A DNA stretch of 64,000 bases from Cryptosporidium bovis (GCA_009768925.2 VHIT02000034.1:124001-188000), one strand, 5' to 3'; positions 18,407 through 30,800 are shown, counted from the stretch's first letter. Translations and numbers: made by a program. Notes: generated by a model from the letters alone, not told the origin.

Positions 18407-18826
18407 TTCTTAACGTAATAATTCATGAAATATAACTGATTCTTTCGTACTATCTATTTTATCCTTAAATTAATGATTAAATTTACATTTTATTCTAGCT
18501 TTTTTTCTATTTCGAAGCCAAATTTTGATTTTGAAAACGGATTGGCGCCAACAGTATATTATTGTTTTCGCACCTGAAGTAGTAACTATGGAAAAAAAGA
18601 AAAAACTATATATTCGGCAGGAAACGCAAAGTCAGCTTTAGCAAACTTCCATTTACACTGGTTTAGTAGAATTTGGTTTTCTTTAATATAGTTCACCATT
18701 TTTATAAAGGTTGAGAACATTAACAGAAATGCTGGCGGGAAAATGTCTTAAATAAGATTTACTCCTTTTAAAAACAATTACACACACTTATCTTGCAACT
18801 ATAAACTTGACAATTCGCCTCGAGAC
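18407..18826. promoter_or_regulatory. UTP23 promoter region
   Basis: This spacer lies between two minus-strand genes. It contains TTGGCGCCAA at 18542-18551 and GGCGGGAAAA near 18732, two forms of the E2F consensus 130-330 bp upstream of the UTP23 ATG. Confidence 0.5.
18542..18551. promoter_or_regulatory. E2F-like palindrome TTGGCGCCAA upstream of UTP23
   Basis: This perfect 10-bp palindrome lies 136 bp upstream of the UTP23 ATG (18406) and is identical to the one at 14040. It is likely a binding site for an E2F/DP-type factor, by analogy with Cryptosporidium promoter motifs. Confidence 0.55.
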
Positions 18827-19539
18827 TCAGTTATTAAGTAGTTCAAATATAGAGTAGTCTTCATAGTACATTTGTTCAGTTGTATTTTGAGGGACTTGAC
18901 AATTGGGTAGGGTAAAGTTTGACATTAGACAGTCAATAGCTGCCTTTTTAATGGCATTTGCAAATTTTTGCTTAGTTTTCTGTATTTTGTGTATAAAATA
19001 AGTGTTGAAAATTTATGTGACGTCGTGAAAATGCATTTTAGATTGTAGACTTACATTTTGAGGCAATGGATCTATAAACTCTGCATTTTGGAACAATGCC
19101 AGGTTTGTTGCATTATCAATAAAATTTGTAATAGATCCATTCTCAGGTATTTGGAATACATTTGTCGGTGCTTTTGCCATTGATTCTATTAATTCAATCT
19201 GCGTTTATTTTGTTATAAAATTAAATTGTTAGTTAATTATTTCTTATAATTAAGGCATAACGCCCATTAGTTAAAGTAGTAGAGAATAAGCTTGGTTTCT
19301 TAAATGCCAACTTCGAAGTTAATGTTGAATTTTTTAAAGATACATTTTGATATCGTTTCTCTGCTCACTTCCATTGGTTTAGTAAAAAAATAACTTACCG
19401 TTGGTTCTTGTTCAATATAATCTATAAATGTTGGTGTCAAACCCATTGTAAGATATTCCTAGAGATAATTGTAAGAGAGCGGTGTTTGCCATTGTTAGTA
19501 TAATTATTTTTTCTATGATTTGTTTGTTTTTTAGCATTT

Positions 19540-19570
<31 letters not shown>

Positions 19571-21977
19571 ATGACATTCGTCATTTTTTTAGACTTACTT
19601 CCGTGTCATCTAATAAATTTTCAATTCTTCTTTGAGCTCTTCCTATAGTGGATGTATTATATATTTTCCAAAGAGGCTCTCCTATTGATGTTCCCACGGT
19701 ATAAAGATCTGTGCATTTGTGAATATTTGGATTGCAGTAAAAATCTTGTACTTTCACTTTAGGTCCCATTTGATTGGGAACTAAATCAGGTTGTTTGGTA
19801 CCTGGATTTATAAATGTTGCATTAATTATTTCTTCAACAGGTATTGACCAGTTCTCTTGTTTCATATTGAGAAGTGAATTCGAAATTAAGTTATTTATTG
19901 CCGTTTTTCTGTCATAAGGATTTGGAATTTCTAATCTTGTCAAATTTACAATATCTCCTATTTTTGCCGTTCTTAAAATATCTTCTTCAAAGTTTTCATT
20001 GATTTCCTGTATATTATCGTTGTATTTGTGAATATGATCTTTTTCTTTATCATTTTTATGTTGAATTCCAGCATTGTTATGATTTTGATAGTTTTGTTTA
20101 TGACTGTGGTTATAATTATGATTACGATTATGACTATTTTTGTGAGTATGACTGTGATTATTATCTTGATTATATCCTATGATATCGCTTTTATGTATAT
20201 TACTATAGTCGTTTTGACTTTCAATTTGTGGATTATTATCTTTACTTTGCTCTGTGCCATTATTGACCATCACCATTTTATTATTATTATTATTATTATC
20301 ACTATTTCCCTCTATTTTTTTTGACTCCTTTCTTATATTGTAATTATTCCACCAAGCTTCATTAATACTTGTTGGAATTTTGTGTTTAAACTCAATAGGC
20401 CTTATTGTATTTGTTCTAAGCAATGGTTTATCTATATGTTCCCATTTCCACATTGATTGCTGTTTTTCACCTACCTGAGGTGTTGAAGTCTTTAAATAAT
20501 GTATCGATGAATAGGGTGAAAAGTCTTTGTTAATTTCTTGTTTTGTCAGAGATGTCAATCCTATTTGGTTTAAACCATTACTATAGTTAAAACTGGTGTT
20601 AGTGCTGCTGTTAACATTAGTACCAGTATTACTAGTGCTTGTAATTACTAGTGGTGATTTATTTAAATATAGTGGAAATTTTTGTGATATTTGATTTGTG
20701 TCCTTACTAAGCGAATTGAATATTGAAGATTTATGTGAGTATGGCTGTCTTCCAAAATAATTTTCTTTAACACTATTATTATCCACTATATTTGGCCTTT
20801 TATACGTATATATTTTACTTCCTCCTTTCCCCGTTGCAGAGAGTGTATATAAGTTGTCATCTTTTCTGTTATAATCTACATTGTTGTTATCCGGTACTGA
20901 ATAATTAACACTATTTTCCATTATATTTAAGTTTAATCCATCTTCAATATTGTTACCTATTTCCACAATAGCTGCTCCAATCCCATTTCCAATATCACCT
21001 ATATCAGTTCCTATCTCTTCACTTATTTCGCTCACTCCTGGGATAGTTTTTGAAATTCCAGGTATTCCCACTCCACCTATTCCAGGAGTTGTTGTTGGAA
21101 TTCCAGGTACTCTTACTCCACCCATTCCAGGAGATGTTATAGGAATTCCAGGCACTCCTACTCCACCCATTCCAGGAGATGTTATAGGAATTCCAGGCAC
21201 TCCTACTCCACCCATTCCAGGAGTTGTTGGAATTCCAGGTACTCCTACTCCACCTATTCCAGGAGTTGTTGGAATTCCAGGTACTCCTACTCCACCCATT
21301 CCAGGAGATGTTATTGGAATTCCAGGTAACCCCACTCCACCCATTCCAGGAGATGTTATTGGAATTCCAGGTAACCCCACTCCACCCATTCCAGGAGATG
21401 TTATTGGAATTCCAGGCACTCCTACTCCACCTATTCCAGGAGATGTTATTGGAATTCCAGGCACTCCTACTCCACCTATTCCAGGAGTTGTTGGAATTCC
21501 AGGTACTCCTACTCCACCTATTCCAGGAGATGTTATTGGAATTCCAGGTAACCCTACTCCACCCATTCCAGGAGACGTTGGAGTGTCAGGAACGCCAATT
21601 TTACCATCAATTCCAGGAATACTCGGAATTACAGTATTTGGAATCCTTGGAACAGTTGAAGGATTTTGAATTCCACCATCAATCAAATTACCCACACTGA
21701 TGAGATTTGGCAATATAGCTCTGTCCAAATTCCTTCCAATTTGCGATAAGGAATTATCATTAATATCAACACCGATACTGTTATAAGGGTTGGAGTTTAA
21801 CTGGTTATTGTTATTGCCATTGTACTGCAAACTGCTCTCACAATTTGAATACTTTAAAGTAAGTGATAATAAAACTGTAATAAATACGTAAAGTTTGTTT
21901 GAAAAGAGAAGGTATTTTCCTTTGTCAACATTTTTCTTGCAGCAAAAGTGATTAAAATAAGTTGCATTAGTGTGCAT
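18827..21977 (-). CDS. Secreted protein with elastin-like Pro/Gly repeats, four exons
   Basis: Exons are 19599-21977, 19399-19458, 19055-19198 and 18827-18979, giving 911 residues. Donors are GTAAGT, GTAAGT and GTAAGT; acceptors end in CTCTAG, ACGCAG and TACAG; all junctions are phase 0. A hydrophobic segment at residues 29-45 ([18 protein letters not shown]) fits a signal peptide behind a basic N-terminus. About 12 tandem units of the [15 protein letters not shown] type follow (residues 130-310), then Asn- and His-rich linkers. The C-terminal domain of some 250 residues looks folded, with Cys in [17 protein letters not shown] and, in the last exon, [16 protein letters not shown]. The VGVPGIP units recall elastin. 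It is probably surface, oocyst-wall or matrix related, which is inference; no homologue is recognised. Without the last three exons the protein would lose 118 residues and end in a spurious VSLKK. Confidence 0.85.
19543..19570. repeat. (TA)14 microsatellite in intron 1 of the elastin-like gene
   Basis: Twenty-eight bases of pure alternating TA lie inside the 140-bp intron between exons 1 and 2. It is likely length-polymorphic between isolates. Confidence 0.9.
21050..21590 (-). repeat. Coding tandem repeat array, 45- and 39-bp units
   Basis: About 12 near-identical units encode [15 protein letters not shown] (15 residues) or [14 protein letters not shown] (14) variants. Several neighbouring units are almost identical at DNA level, which suggests recent expansion or homogenisation. 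The array keeps the opposite strand open for over 200 codons, but that frame is a by-product of the repeat. Confidence 0.9.
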
Positions 21978-22793
21978 TAGGTCGAAAAGTAATTAGCTTT
22001 ATCCTACTCTGTACAGTTTTGTACGACTATGTGAGATATAAAACGCAATAATAATCTCCGTTGCAAATTCTCTTAATCTATGTGTCCTTGCTATTACTAT
22101 TTGCGAGTATATGCAAAGATGCAGAATGGGTACTCAAAGTATATACATATATTTATATATTAAATATATAGTATACACACAGAAAAATATAACATATATT
22201 TGTCTAGTCCAAATATTTTATTCAAGGAAAATAATATATTTGTATATCATGGTATTAACATACTGGGTTAAACAAACGAAAAGGAATCTTTTATATTATT
22301 GGCATGTCCGCTCTATCTTTTTTTGTTAGAGCAAAAAATTTATATGTAAATTAAAGTAAAAAAAGTAAGGAAAAGTAAACTATAATTAAAACCAGGTCTG
22401 TTTAGTGTAATTTAAATAAATTAATGAACACAGGCAAGTGACTCTTCTTTATAGCTTTCTTTGTTTTCAAGAAAAAATAATAATGAATGATTTATTGCAT
22501 TTTGAAAGCTGTTTATTTATCATGTAAAAAGAAAATAATAGCAAGGAAAAAATTATATTCACAAATGTTAATTCACAATTCTTTAATAGGTCCATACACT
22601 TTTTTCAAGCCTGGATGAGGGGACAGTATAGTAAATAAATATGCATGTAAATAAAAAATTGAGTATACCGGGGTTGAGCACAAGTTTGGAGCCAAAATAA
22701 AATAAATAATAAAATTAGTTTAAAATATATAATTTATAAATAGCAACTTTTGTACGTATTTGTTGACGGTTATAAACAAAAATAGAAATATAT
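21978..22793. other. Divergent intergenic region between the elastin-like and SUN genes
   Basis: This very AT-rich spacer, with TATATA-rich sequence near 22140-22260, must hold both promoters. No coding exon or RNA gene was seen. Confidence 0.5.
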
Positions 22794-25700
22794 ATGACAA
22801 AATGTAATGAACTTCTGTTTATATTGCTATTACTGGTGAGCAAAAGTATAGTATGCGAGAAAAGATTAAATGCGGAAAGTTTTAATGATACGAGATCAGT
22901 TTGCCACAACTATGACATCCAAAGTGAGGCAATAAGAGAGGAGTTGAACAAGAAAAACAGTACTGGTATTCTTTTTAATGAAAATGATGTATTTAATACC
23001 CTAAGATTAAATGCCAACCATACAAATGAAGGTGTTGATGGCAACTTTGTGTATGCCAAAAGTAGTGAGATAGTGATAAGTAACCATGGGAAAAGGACAG
23101 TTGAAGGCGTTTTAGTAGATTTAGATAGGTTAAAAATTAAAAAATACTACACGAATTTGAATTCGAGTGATTGTAGAATATCAATATTAAAAAGAAGAGG
23201 AAATTTAAGGATACCACGCAATACAATCTATATGATGAGGTCGTTTGATAGAATATTGGAGTTGCTAGATATACTCTCTTCTAGAAGGGAATGTCCTTAT
23301 TGCAAAGGTTGCAATGATATAAGACTAGGAAGTTTGCCAATATGGGTTTCTCCAATTTTTCAGAAACAACTCAAAAGAATAAACTATGAATTGGACTACA
23401 AGCTCTGTTATATACTAAAGAAAGATCTGAGAGTGTACAATGAGATCAAAGAGACAATTTTAAAATTGAGGGATAATTTTTGGGATGTTGAAAAAAATGG
23501 CAATAAAAGAACCTTGTATGATTTGTCCCCTATAGAAGATAGTACTATTGAAATAATAAGAAAGAATAATATGAGATCATTCAATGTTTCAATACTTGGA
23601 ATTATTCTGGAGGTTAAGTTTGATGATTTAAAGCTTGTTGGTTCTAAATTAAATCACTGCGTGCCTTTGCAATTCCTGTTTAAGTGTTCATGGCATCCTA
23701 ACAAACAAAGCAAGGATATATTATCGAAGTTAAATTTTGTATCTAATATAATGTTTGACATATCAAATAGTTTGGAGATTAATGTTAGGATTGATAATGT
23801 TGATGGAACCAAAACAAGAACAAAAACTGGAGTTGATATTTATGATTATAAATATGATGTTAATATAGAAGATGAGATTAATATCAATTCAAATATGAAT
23901 TTTGATAATAATACGCATTTTGGGAGTAATAATAATAAAGAGAGCGAAGTGCGAAATGGAAATGCTGGAAATAATGTTAAGAACATTGTTTCGGGTTTAG
24001 ATTTGTTTTATATTCAATTTGGGAATCCAAATATAACTAATTTTGAGGACGTTTTTATACCAAATAGAAGCAAAACCAAGGGAAGCGCTTTTTCAAAAAG
24101 CTCATTTACCCACTCTTTCTCGAACAAAAATTCGAACTTATTCGGCTATCGTGAGCATTCATCTGTCTCAGATTCGCTGCCATCAGCATCGTCTCACTCT
24201 GCAACAATTTCGTCCTCATTATCATCTTCTTCCCCTTCTTCCTCTACTTCATCTGAATCTTCCTCATATTCAGTGAATTCACTTTTGATTTCATCAAATA
24301 AGTGTATTTCTCCATTTTTGGATACAATGGTGGTTCCAAAGGAAGGTTTCTTGGGAAATGGAGAACTTCAAATATGCGACTTTGAATTGGGCGCAAATCT
24401 GGACGATGGTGGTGAAATAGCAAACAGTGTGAAAGACAAAAGAAGCAGTGGACTTAAGGAAGGCAATACAAAAACTAATAATTTTGGGGAAAAAAAGGCC
24501 ACCGGACCATATAATGATTATGAAAGCCAATATTATGACGATGACGAAGATGAATATAGTGAAAAATTGAGAGTTGTACATGGAATACAGTATGTTCATC
24601 ATATTGCTGCTATTCAGTACGATTATGCATCATCATCTTCAAATAGCAAATTGTTGGCGTGGGGAGACGGGATAATGCATCCAAAATCAGTTCAATCTTC
24701 GAATCCCGATTCTTATCTGCTTGTTCCTTGTAATAAACCAATGTGGTTCATAATAGGTTTTCAAGAAGATATTTTCTTGGAGTTTATTTCAATTTTTTCT
24801 CTTGAATATTTTTCCTCCTCATACAAGGACATTGAAATATCAGGTAGTCTTGTTTATCCTACAAAAAATTGGGTTTCAATAGGGATACTTAGAAGAAATG
24901 AGAAACTGCCAAAGGAAATGTTTGATATGAAACCTTCGTGTATGAGAGAGGAAGAGACAGACGAGGGAAGGAGAAGAGAAAGAACTTTTGGAGACGTCAA
25001 TTACATAGGAGGCAGTAACTTGAATGGAAAAAAGAAAAGCGACATAATAAAGGAAAATATCAATACTAAAGGCGGTCAGAATGAATACAAAGAGTCGACT
25101 TTAAACGGTTATAAGAACAAGAAACAGAAGAAATATAATTTGCAGAATGTTGAAAAAAAGCCAGATGGGAAGAGGAGCGACAACCCGAATAATATAAAAA
25201 ATGTTGTGAAAGATGGCGATAGTTTAGGATCTGACGGAGAAAAATATGAATACCCTTTTTCCTCAACATATTCTTATTCCCACTCCTATTCAAATCCATG
25301 TTGGGTAAGGTATATTAGAGTAAGAGCACTTTCTAATTTTGAAGAAGGACACTATTATTGTCACTTGAGCAGAATACAAATATTTGGCAACAATATAATG
25401 AACAAATTAGAGGCTGAAATAAATGGAAAGAGGAATTCTATATTAATTAGAGGAGACGGGGAGGAGAGTGTAAAAGAAGTTGAAAACAGACTCTTAAAGA
25501 GAGATCCAAACATAATTAATGGAAATATTCAAGATCAAAAAGATGATCCCGATCACAGAAATAATGATAATACCCACGATAGAAGGAACGACAATGGAAA
25601 CAAGGTGGATGTAGTCGGTAACAATGGTATTGAGGCTAGCAATGGTAATCAAAATGGATATTTAAATAGCAATAATCATTATTACAGTCCTCACTACAAC

Positions 25701-27269
25701 CACATCGACAATAAGGTAAACACCGATAACTACGGTAGAAGCCAACATTATAATGGCAAGCAAGAAAACACACCAGAAGCTGAAGCTGCATACGGTGACG
25801 GTGTAAATACAGGTAATGTAGATAACAATGAATTTTTGGGCGTAAATTCCAATTACGGTAGTGACAATAACAGAGATAGAAATATTAAGCGAAATCAGCA
25901 AAAGAAACAGAAAGAGGAAGCTTTTTCGTATAATGAGAAGAATAGATACAGATATGCATATAATAATAATGAATTCGAGAACGAAATGTATCCTAATATG
26001 GATTTTTACAGGACCCAAGACATTAATTACCGCAATAATCATCCATTGCTTTCTTTTGTAGAAAAAGTCAAGATGTTGGAAAAGAAGATAAATCTACTAA
26101 AAATGGAGAACAGAGCTATATTATCAGAATTAAACTCAACTACAAGTTATCTAACAGAATCAATGATAAAATTATCAGATTCAATAAAGTTTTTACAGGA
26201 TGTTTTAATGTTAGACTCAAACTATAATATAACGTCTGTAGGTGGGGATGTGAGAGTTAGTGATAAGACCGGAATTAATAGAGGGGTGATTGGGAGAGTT
26301 GGAGCAATCAACAAAAATAATAATATTGGAAGTGGGTTAAATAGAGGAATAAGATTTGACAATATAGGTATTGCTTTTAAAAACACTCTAAATCAATATT
26401 ATGACAATTACTTCAATATTGAATGCCTAATTAAGGTACTTAAAAACATTAATTCTCTCATTCTGATGATTTTGAGATATATTATTGACAATATTACAAT
26501 TCTTGTTCTTCTACTTTTAATAGTTACTTTGGTTACTTCTCAGGTATTTCTATATAAACAGCTTTTTTCAGTCAAAAAAAGACTGCAGAATACGCTTCAG
26601 TTCATCAAAAGTTATTCTAATAATTCGACTCCAACCGCAAAAAACTCGAAAGGAGGAGTTATATTGGATGACCCATTTTCGTTTCAAAAGAACACAAAAC
26701 TTCATTCCAATCCCGTCGGAATTAATTCAATTAGGGGATTCAACGGCCAAACTTCGGTAAATTCCGGAACAAAGCCTCAGAACAATCACACCAATTACAT
26801 TGCACCATCAGTAGTTTCCATTCCCTCTTCAACTATTGAAAATAGCACCGCTACCATATGTGGAGCCAAGGTTGGGGTGAACCCCAATAACAGTACTGGA
26901 GGTAACAAGGGATCTGGGAACGAATTTGGTGCAAACTTTGACCCTTCTTATATAGTTAAAGACCTTAGAGATTCTCATTGCGAGAGTGATGACTGCAATT
27001 GTGTTCTTCCAACGGAGAACAATCAAGTTTCTGCAAATACTTCTATTGGTGACAACAATAATCCGGGGAGCTTCGTCACAAAAACTGAATATGAAAAAGC
27101 ATTTGGAGAGGGTGAAGATCAAAAAATCAAAGAAGAGTTACCGGAAGGAGGTGATAGTGGAGAGGTGGGTGGAGAGGCCAAAAATAATGCCAAATGTAAT
27201 TACTTCTCAGTGTTCGCTAATGAAGTCCAAAAGAATGACGATATAAATTCAATTCAAAGTTCATCCTGA
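22794..27269 (+). CDS. SUN-domain membrane protein, SLP1/osteopotentia type
   Basis: This is a single-exon protein of 1,491 residues. An N-terminal signal peptide (LLFILLLLVSKSIVC) leads into a lumenal region. The SUN domain starts near residue 594 and shows the SLP1-class hallmarks: LLAWGDGI, PDSYLLVPCNKPMWFIIGF, FSLEYFSSSYKDIEIS and YPTKNWVSIG. It resumes with WVRYIRVRAL and YYCHLSRIQIFG near 832-867 after a charged insert of about 130 residues. A coiled coil (about 1089-1145) and one membrane span (about 1225-1255) follow, then a soluble Asn-rich tail. Mid-SUN proteins of this type sit in the ER and nuclear envelope membrane; yeast Slp1 works with Emp65 in protecting soluble ER proteins. 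Ser-only and Asn-only tracts occur at about 455-495 and 890-1000. The domain call is firm; the role is inferred. Confidence 0.88.
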   Translation: MTKCNELLFILLLLVSKSIVCEKRLNAESFNDTRSVCHNYDIQSEAIREELNKKNSTGILFNENDVFNTLRLNANHTNEGVDGNFVYAKSSEIVISNHGKRTVEGVLVDLDRLKIKKYYTNLNSSDCRISILKRRGNLRIPRNTIYMMRSFDRILELLDILSSRRECPYCKGCNDIRLGSLPIWVSPIFQKQLKRINYELDYKLCYILKKDLRVYNEIKETILKLRDNFWDVEKNGNKRTLYDLSPIEDSTIEIIRKNNMRSFNVSILGIILEVKFDDLKLVGSKLNHCVPLQFLFKCSWHPNKQSKDILSKLNFVSNIMFDISNSLEINVRIDNVDGTKTRTKTGVDIYDYKYDVNIEDEININSNMNFDNNTHFGSNNNKESEVRNGNAGNNVKNIVSGLDLFYIQFGNPNITNFEDVFIPNRSKTKGSAFSKSSFTHSFSNKNSNLFGYREHSSVSDSLPSASSHSATISSSLSSSSPSSSTSSESSSYSVNSLLISSNKCISPFLDTMVVPKEGFLGNGELQICDFELGANLDDGGEIANSVKDKRSSGLKEGNTKTNNFGEKKATGPYNDYESQYYDDDEDEYSEKLRVVHGIQYVHHIAAIQYDYASSSSNSKLLAWGDGIMHPKSVQSSNPDSYLLVPCNKPMWFIIGFQEDIFLEFISIFSLEYFSSSYKDIEISGSLVYPTKNWVSIGILRRNEKLPKEMFDMKPSCMREEETDEGRRRERTFGDVNYIGGSNLNGKKKSDIIKENINTKGGQNEYKESTLNGYKNKKQKKYNLQNVEKKPDGKRSDNPNNIKNVVKDGDSLGSDGEKYEYPFSSTYSYSHSYSNPCWVRYIRVRALSNFEEGHYYCHLSRIQIFGNNIMNKLEAEINGKRNSILIRGDGEESVKEVENRLLKRDPNIINGNIQDQKDDPDHRNNDNTHDRRNDNGNKVDVVGNNGIEASNGNQNGYLNSNNHYYSPHYNHIDNKVNTDNYGRSQHYNGKQENTPEAEAAYGDGVNTGNVDNNEFLGVNSNYGSDNNRDRNIKRNQQKKQKEEAFSYNEKNRYRYAYNNNEFENEMYPNMDFYRTQDINYRNNHPLLSFVEKVKMLEKKINLLKMENRAILSELNSTTSYLTESMIKLSDSIKFLQDVLMLDSNYNITSVGGDVRVSDKTGINRGVIGRVGAINKNNNIGSGLNRGIRFDNIGIAFKNTLNQYYDNYFNIECLIKVLKNINSLILMILRYIIDNITILVLLLLIVTLVTSQVFLYKQLFSVKKRLQNTLQFIKSYSNNSTPTAKNSKGGVILDDPFSFQKNTKLHSNPVGINSIRGFNGQTSVNSGTKPQNNHTNYIAPSVVSIPSSTIENSTATICGAKVGVNPNNSTGGNKGSGNEFGANFDPSYIVKDLRDSHCESDDCNCVLPTENNQVSANTSIGDNNNPGSFVTKTEYEKAFGEGEDQKIKEELPEGGDSGEVGGEAKNNAKCNYFSVFANEVQKNDDINSIQSSS

Positions 27270-27890
27270 AGAAATGAATTAATTTACTTTAAAAAAGCAA
27301 GAAATAACAACATTTTTTAGTTTTTTATATAGTATAATTAAAAATTTAACACCTATTTTTGTCTTTTCAAATACCAAAATGTAATCATTTGAACAATTGG
27401 TAGGGAAGTGAGGCAGTGGGAATATGTTTTGTCGCGTTCCCTCACTATTTTCTGTTTTTGTATTGTCACGTAAACACATGTTTTACTTAACAAAAAAAAT
27501 CCTAATTTTTAAATTTTCACACGTTACCATGCAATAATTTAAATTTATATATTATTACCGTCGTGCGGTAACGAAAATGCGAATAAAGCATTAAAAAAAA
27601 GCGCGGTAAACTTGGGCGAAAAGTCAAGAAAAAAAGAAAACATAAGAGGATTAAAACAGTGATTAATGTAAATAGGTGTGAACTCTTTATCTTATGCTGA
27701 ATAAGCAAGAGTATTGCAGGTAGTAATACGCATATATATACACTTTGTACTGCATTTTTGGAGGTAGTATATGTGTATATAAACACCAAACAGGGATAGA
27801 ATAGACAAGTGGATAAGAGAAAGAATTAGTGCATAAACACGGGAAATAAAGGCGATAGGCAGAATAGATCGCGCTGTGGCTTTAGTGAGT
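27270..27890. other. Intergenic region upstream of the SANT gene
   Basis: This spacer lies between two plus-strand genes. A short GC-containing stretch at about 27597-27620 (AAGCGCGGTAAACTTGGGCG) is the only distinctive feature and could be a promoter element. No coding signal was seen. Confidence 0.5.
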
Positions 27891-30800
27891 ATGAGTGGTT
27901 TAGTTTCTATTGATAATATCAACAGGCTTAACAACATGGATGAAGATGAAGTGCTGTTGAGAAACATTTTGGACTATAGTGTCGAGGATAAAAGCAGTGG
28001 GAGGAATAACATAGAGAAATTAATAGAGGAGTATGTGAACAAGATAAGAGTTGCAAGTGAGAAGGAGATGCAATTTTTTAATTGTAACATGGACAAATTT
28101 TTGGACTCGGAACAAAACGTTTTTGAGGACTGCGATCAAAGCAAATTGGTATTTAATAATGAATGGAGTACCAGCAGTATGGGTGAGCAGAAGTACAAGT
28201 CGGTACTTAGAATACAAGACGAAATATCAAGAATAAGCTTAGAGCTAAATGAACTTAAGAAAGAGCAGGAAAGAAGAGTTTCTATACTTAATTTCAATGA
28301 CCATAGTGCAACTACCACTAGTATATTGGAGGATGATATAGATGATACAGTAGATTGTGATGAAGTAGTTGGGGATTCATTAGAATTTGACGGGGTATCA
28401 GTGCCTATTGATATGAATGTTGGAAATTCTATTTCTAGTACGGGAAGTTCGGTTGGAAATAAGGAGTTGAAAGTAGTAAAGAAAAAGAAAACAAATAGAA
28501 GATATTTTAGAAGAAAAAACACAAGTAATAAGGAGAAAAATGATTTGGACGAGATGGAAAAGTTGGTCAGATCTAGAACTCCACTAGACATAATTACACT
28601 TGCATCTAAATATTACTTGAGAAAACTTAAGTTTAATAGGGACGCTAAGTTTAATGATTTAACACTTCCAATTGCGCAAGAATACAAAAGAGGGCCATAT
28701 ATAAATATAGGTGAGAAGAATATAAGAGATATAAGGTCTGTGAACATGATGAATAGTAGTACACTCGGGAGTAATTTTTCGTTTTTGGATGACCTAAGTA
28801 AGTGTTGTAGAGTGTCAAGCATTACTTTCGTCTCGAGATCTAGTGATAAAGTCCTAGGAGATGTTTTGTCTGGTACGCCGTATGAGAACAGCATAAGAGG
28901 AATTACTAACGTTGATGGAGGATTAAATTGGTCATTTGGAGTAGGAATCCCGGGAATAGAGTTTGTTACAGATGATCATGTAACTAGGAGAAACGAGGAC
29001 GATGGTTTTTTTGATAACTTTGCTCAGGCTAAGGAATTGGAGCCGAATAACGAGGATAGAGCAAATTCAGGTTTGGAAGTTTTATTTGAAACCTATAGAA
29101 GAAAGGATGAGAATCAAATTAATATTGAGTTAACTAAAGAAAATACATATGGTAATAATGCACCCATACATTCAGTTATGGATAACTTTGACACTTTGAC
29201 AAACAAAGATAATAATTACAGTTATTTGGCATCTGTGATGGAGAATGAATCCAATGTTTTCGCTATTGCTAGACAAAGAGTAAAAATTAGAGTTCATCCA
29301 GGAAGAAACAAAGAATTAGAAGAGCTTTCTAAATGTGAAAGCCCGGAAGAACTTAAAAAAATAGGACTTAAGTTCGTAGACAGCTTAAGGGATTGTCTAA
29401 AGGATGACAAAGTGAAGAATAGAGAAGAAACTAGACAAGATAATAAAAAAAAAGAGAATGAATTTGGAATTTCAAATTGTCTTGATTTACTTAGAAAAGA
29501 GGATGAGGAAAAACTTTATTCTTTGAACAGGCTCAAGAATATAATTAAAGAGTTTAATGAAAAAGATGCAACGAACAGTCAACTTTCATTTTTTATTCCA
29601 ACATATAACTACTTAGTTGAGGAAACCGAGTTACTAAGTGAGATTCTTGGACACAAAAAGGATGACAAGTTAATAAAAATATACCGTGATGATATTATTA
29701 CGAATGGAGAAATACAGGATTATTACGAAGTCATTTTAAGCATTCCAGAGAGTATATTTTTAATGCCATATTACACAAGTTTGTGTTATCCACTAGAGGA
29801 CACAGTGACAAAGACTATTGATTTTGATAGTAAGAAAAACTCAATGTTCGATGCTATAAAGAATTTAAGACCTATAAACGGAAACTTTTACCATCCATTA
29901 AATCTGTTTGGAGTTCCAGATAGAATAAAGAAGGTCAGAAGGCATATTGGTAAAAGAAAATTATTTATAAAAAACGAGTTATTAAATTTAAAGAGATTTC
30001 TTCCCTCTGTTTATTCCTATTACAGGGAATATGTTAGAAATACAGAAATACAAAATAGTGAAAGGAGTAGGGAATTTACGTGGGGTTGTTTGCCTGTAAG
30101 AGCAATAGATCATCCGGATCAAATTGTTCCATTGCCAATAGGATACTTTAAATACAACTTTAGATTCAAGGCTTACCACAAATTTTTAGATTTGCTCCCG
30201 TTATACAGAAAAAATGATGGGGAAAAGGCATTAAGAATGTCTTTTTCAAATCTTTCGTTCCCTATTTCTTTCAGAAACTCCAGCAGAGTGTTTGTTTCAA
30301 TATTCAAAAACAGTCAAAACTATGATAATAAGCATGAAAATAAGACTAAATCACTTGGAGTTACTGGTTTTGAGGATGGAATAGGTAAGTCTGTAATTCG
30401 AAAGATTGAAAATGAGTCTGCAAATATCGAGAATCGCATTTGTGAAGAAGAGCACAATTTAATGGGAGTTAACTTAAAAAGAAGGAGAGGCTTAACGGGA
30501 TCTGGATCTATTTCCAACACAAAGAGGACTAAGGAATCATCTATAGACACTCAAAATCAAGCTCAAAGTAGTTTTGGCGTAAATGATGATGGAGGGTTTT
30601 GGGGATCAGTGAGGGTAGGACCCCATATCCAAGACAAGGTTACTTCCATTGGAACAACAGCACCTCATAATCCAGTTGATACATCAAGAGGAGTAATTTC
30701 AGGGGTTGGTTCGGGAGGTGGATCTCTAGGATCTAAAGAAAAAGAGTTAAATGTAAATATTATGAAAAATAGGGAAAAAGAAAAGGAGATAGTGCATCAA

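Noticed and set aside
20950-21669. A 239-codon plus-strand frame full of [13 protein letters not shown] units
   Set aside because: It is the opposite strand of the tandem repeat in the elastin-like gene, kept open by the repeat unit length. The minus-strand gene has a signal peptide, introns and a non-repeat domain.
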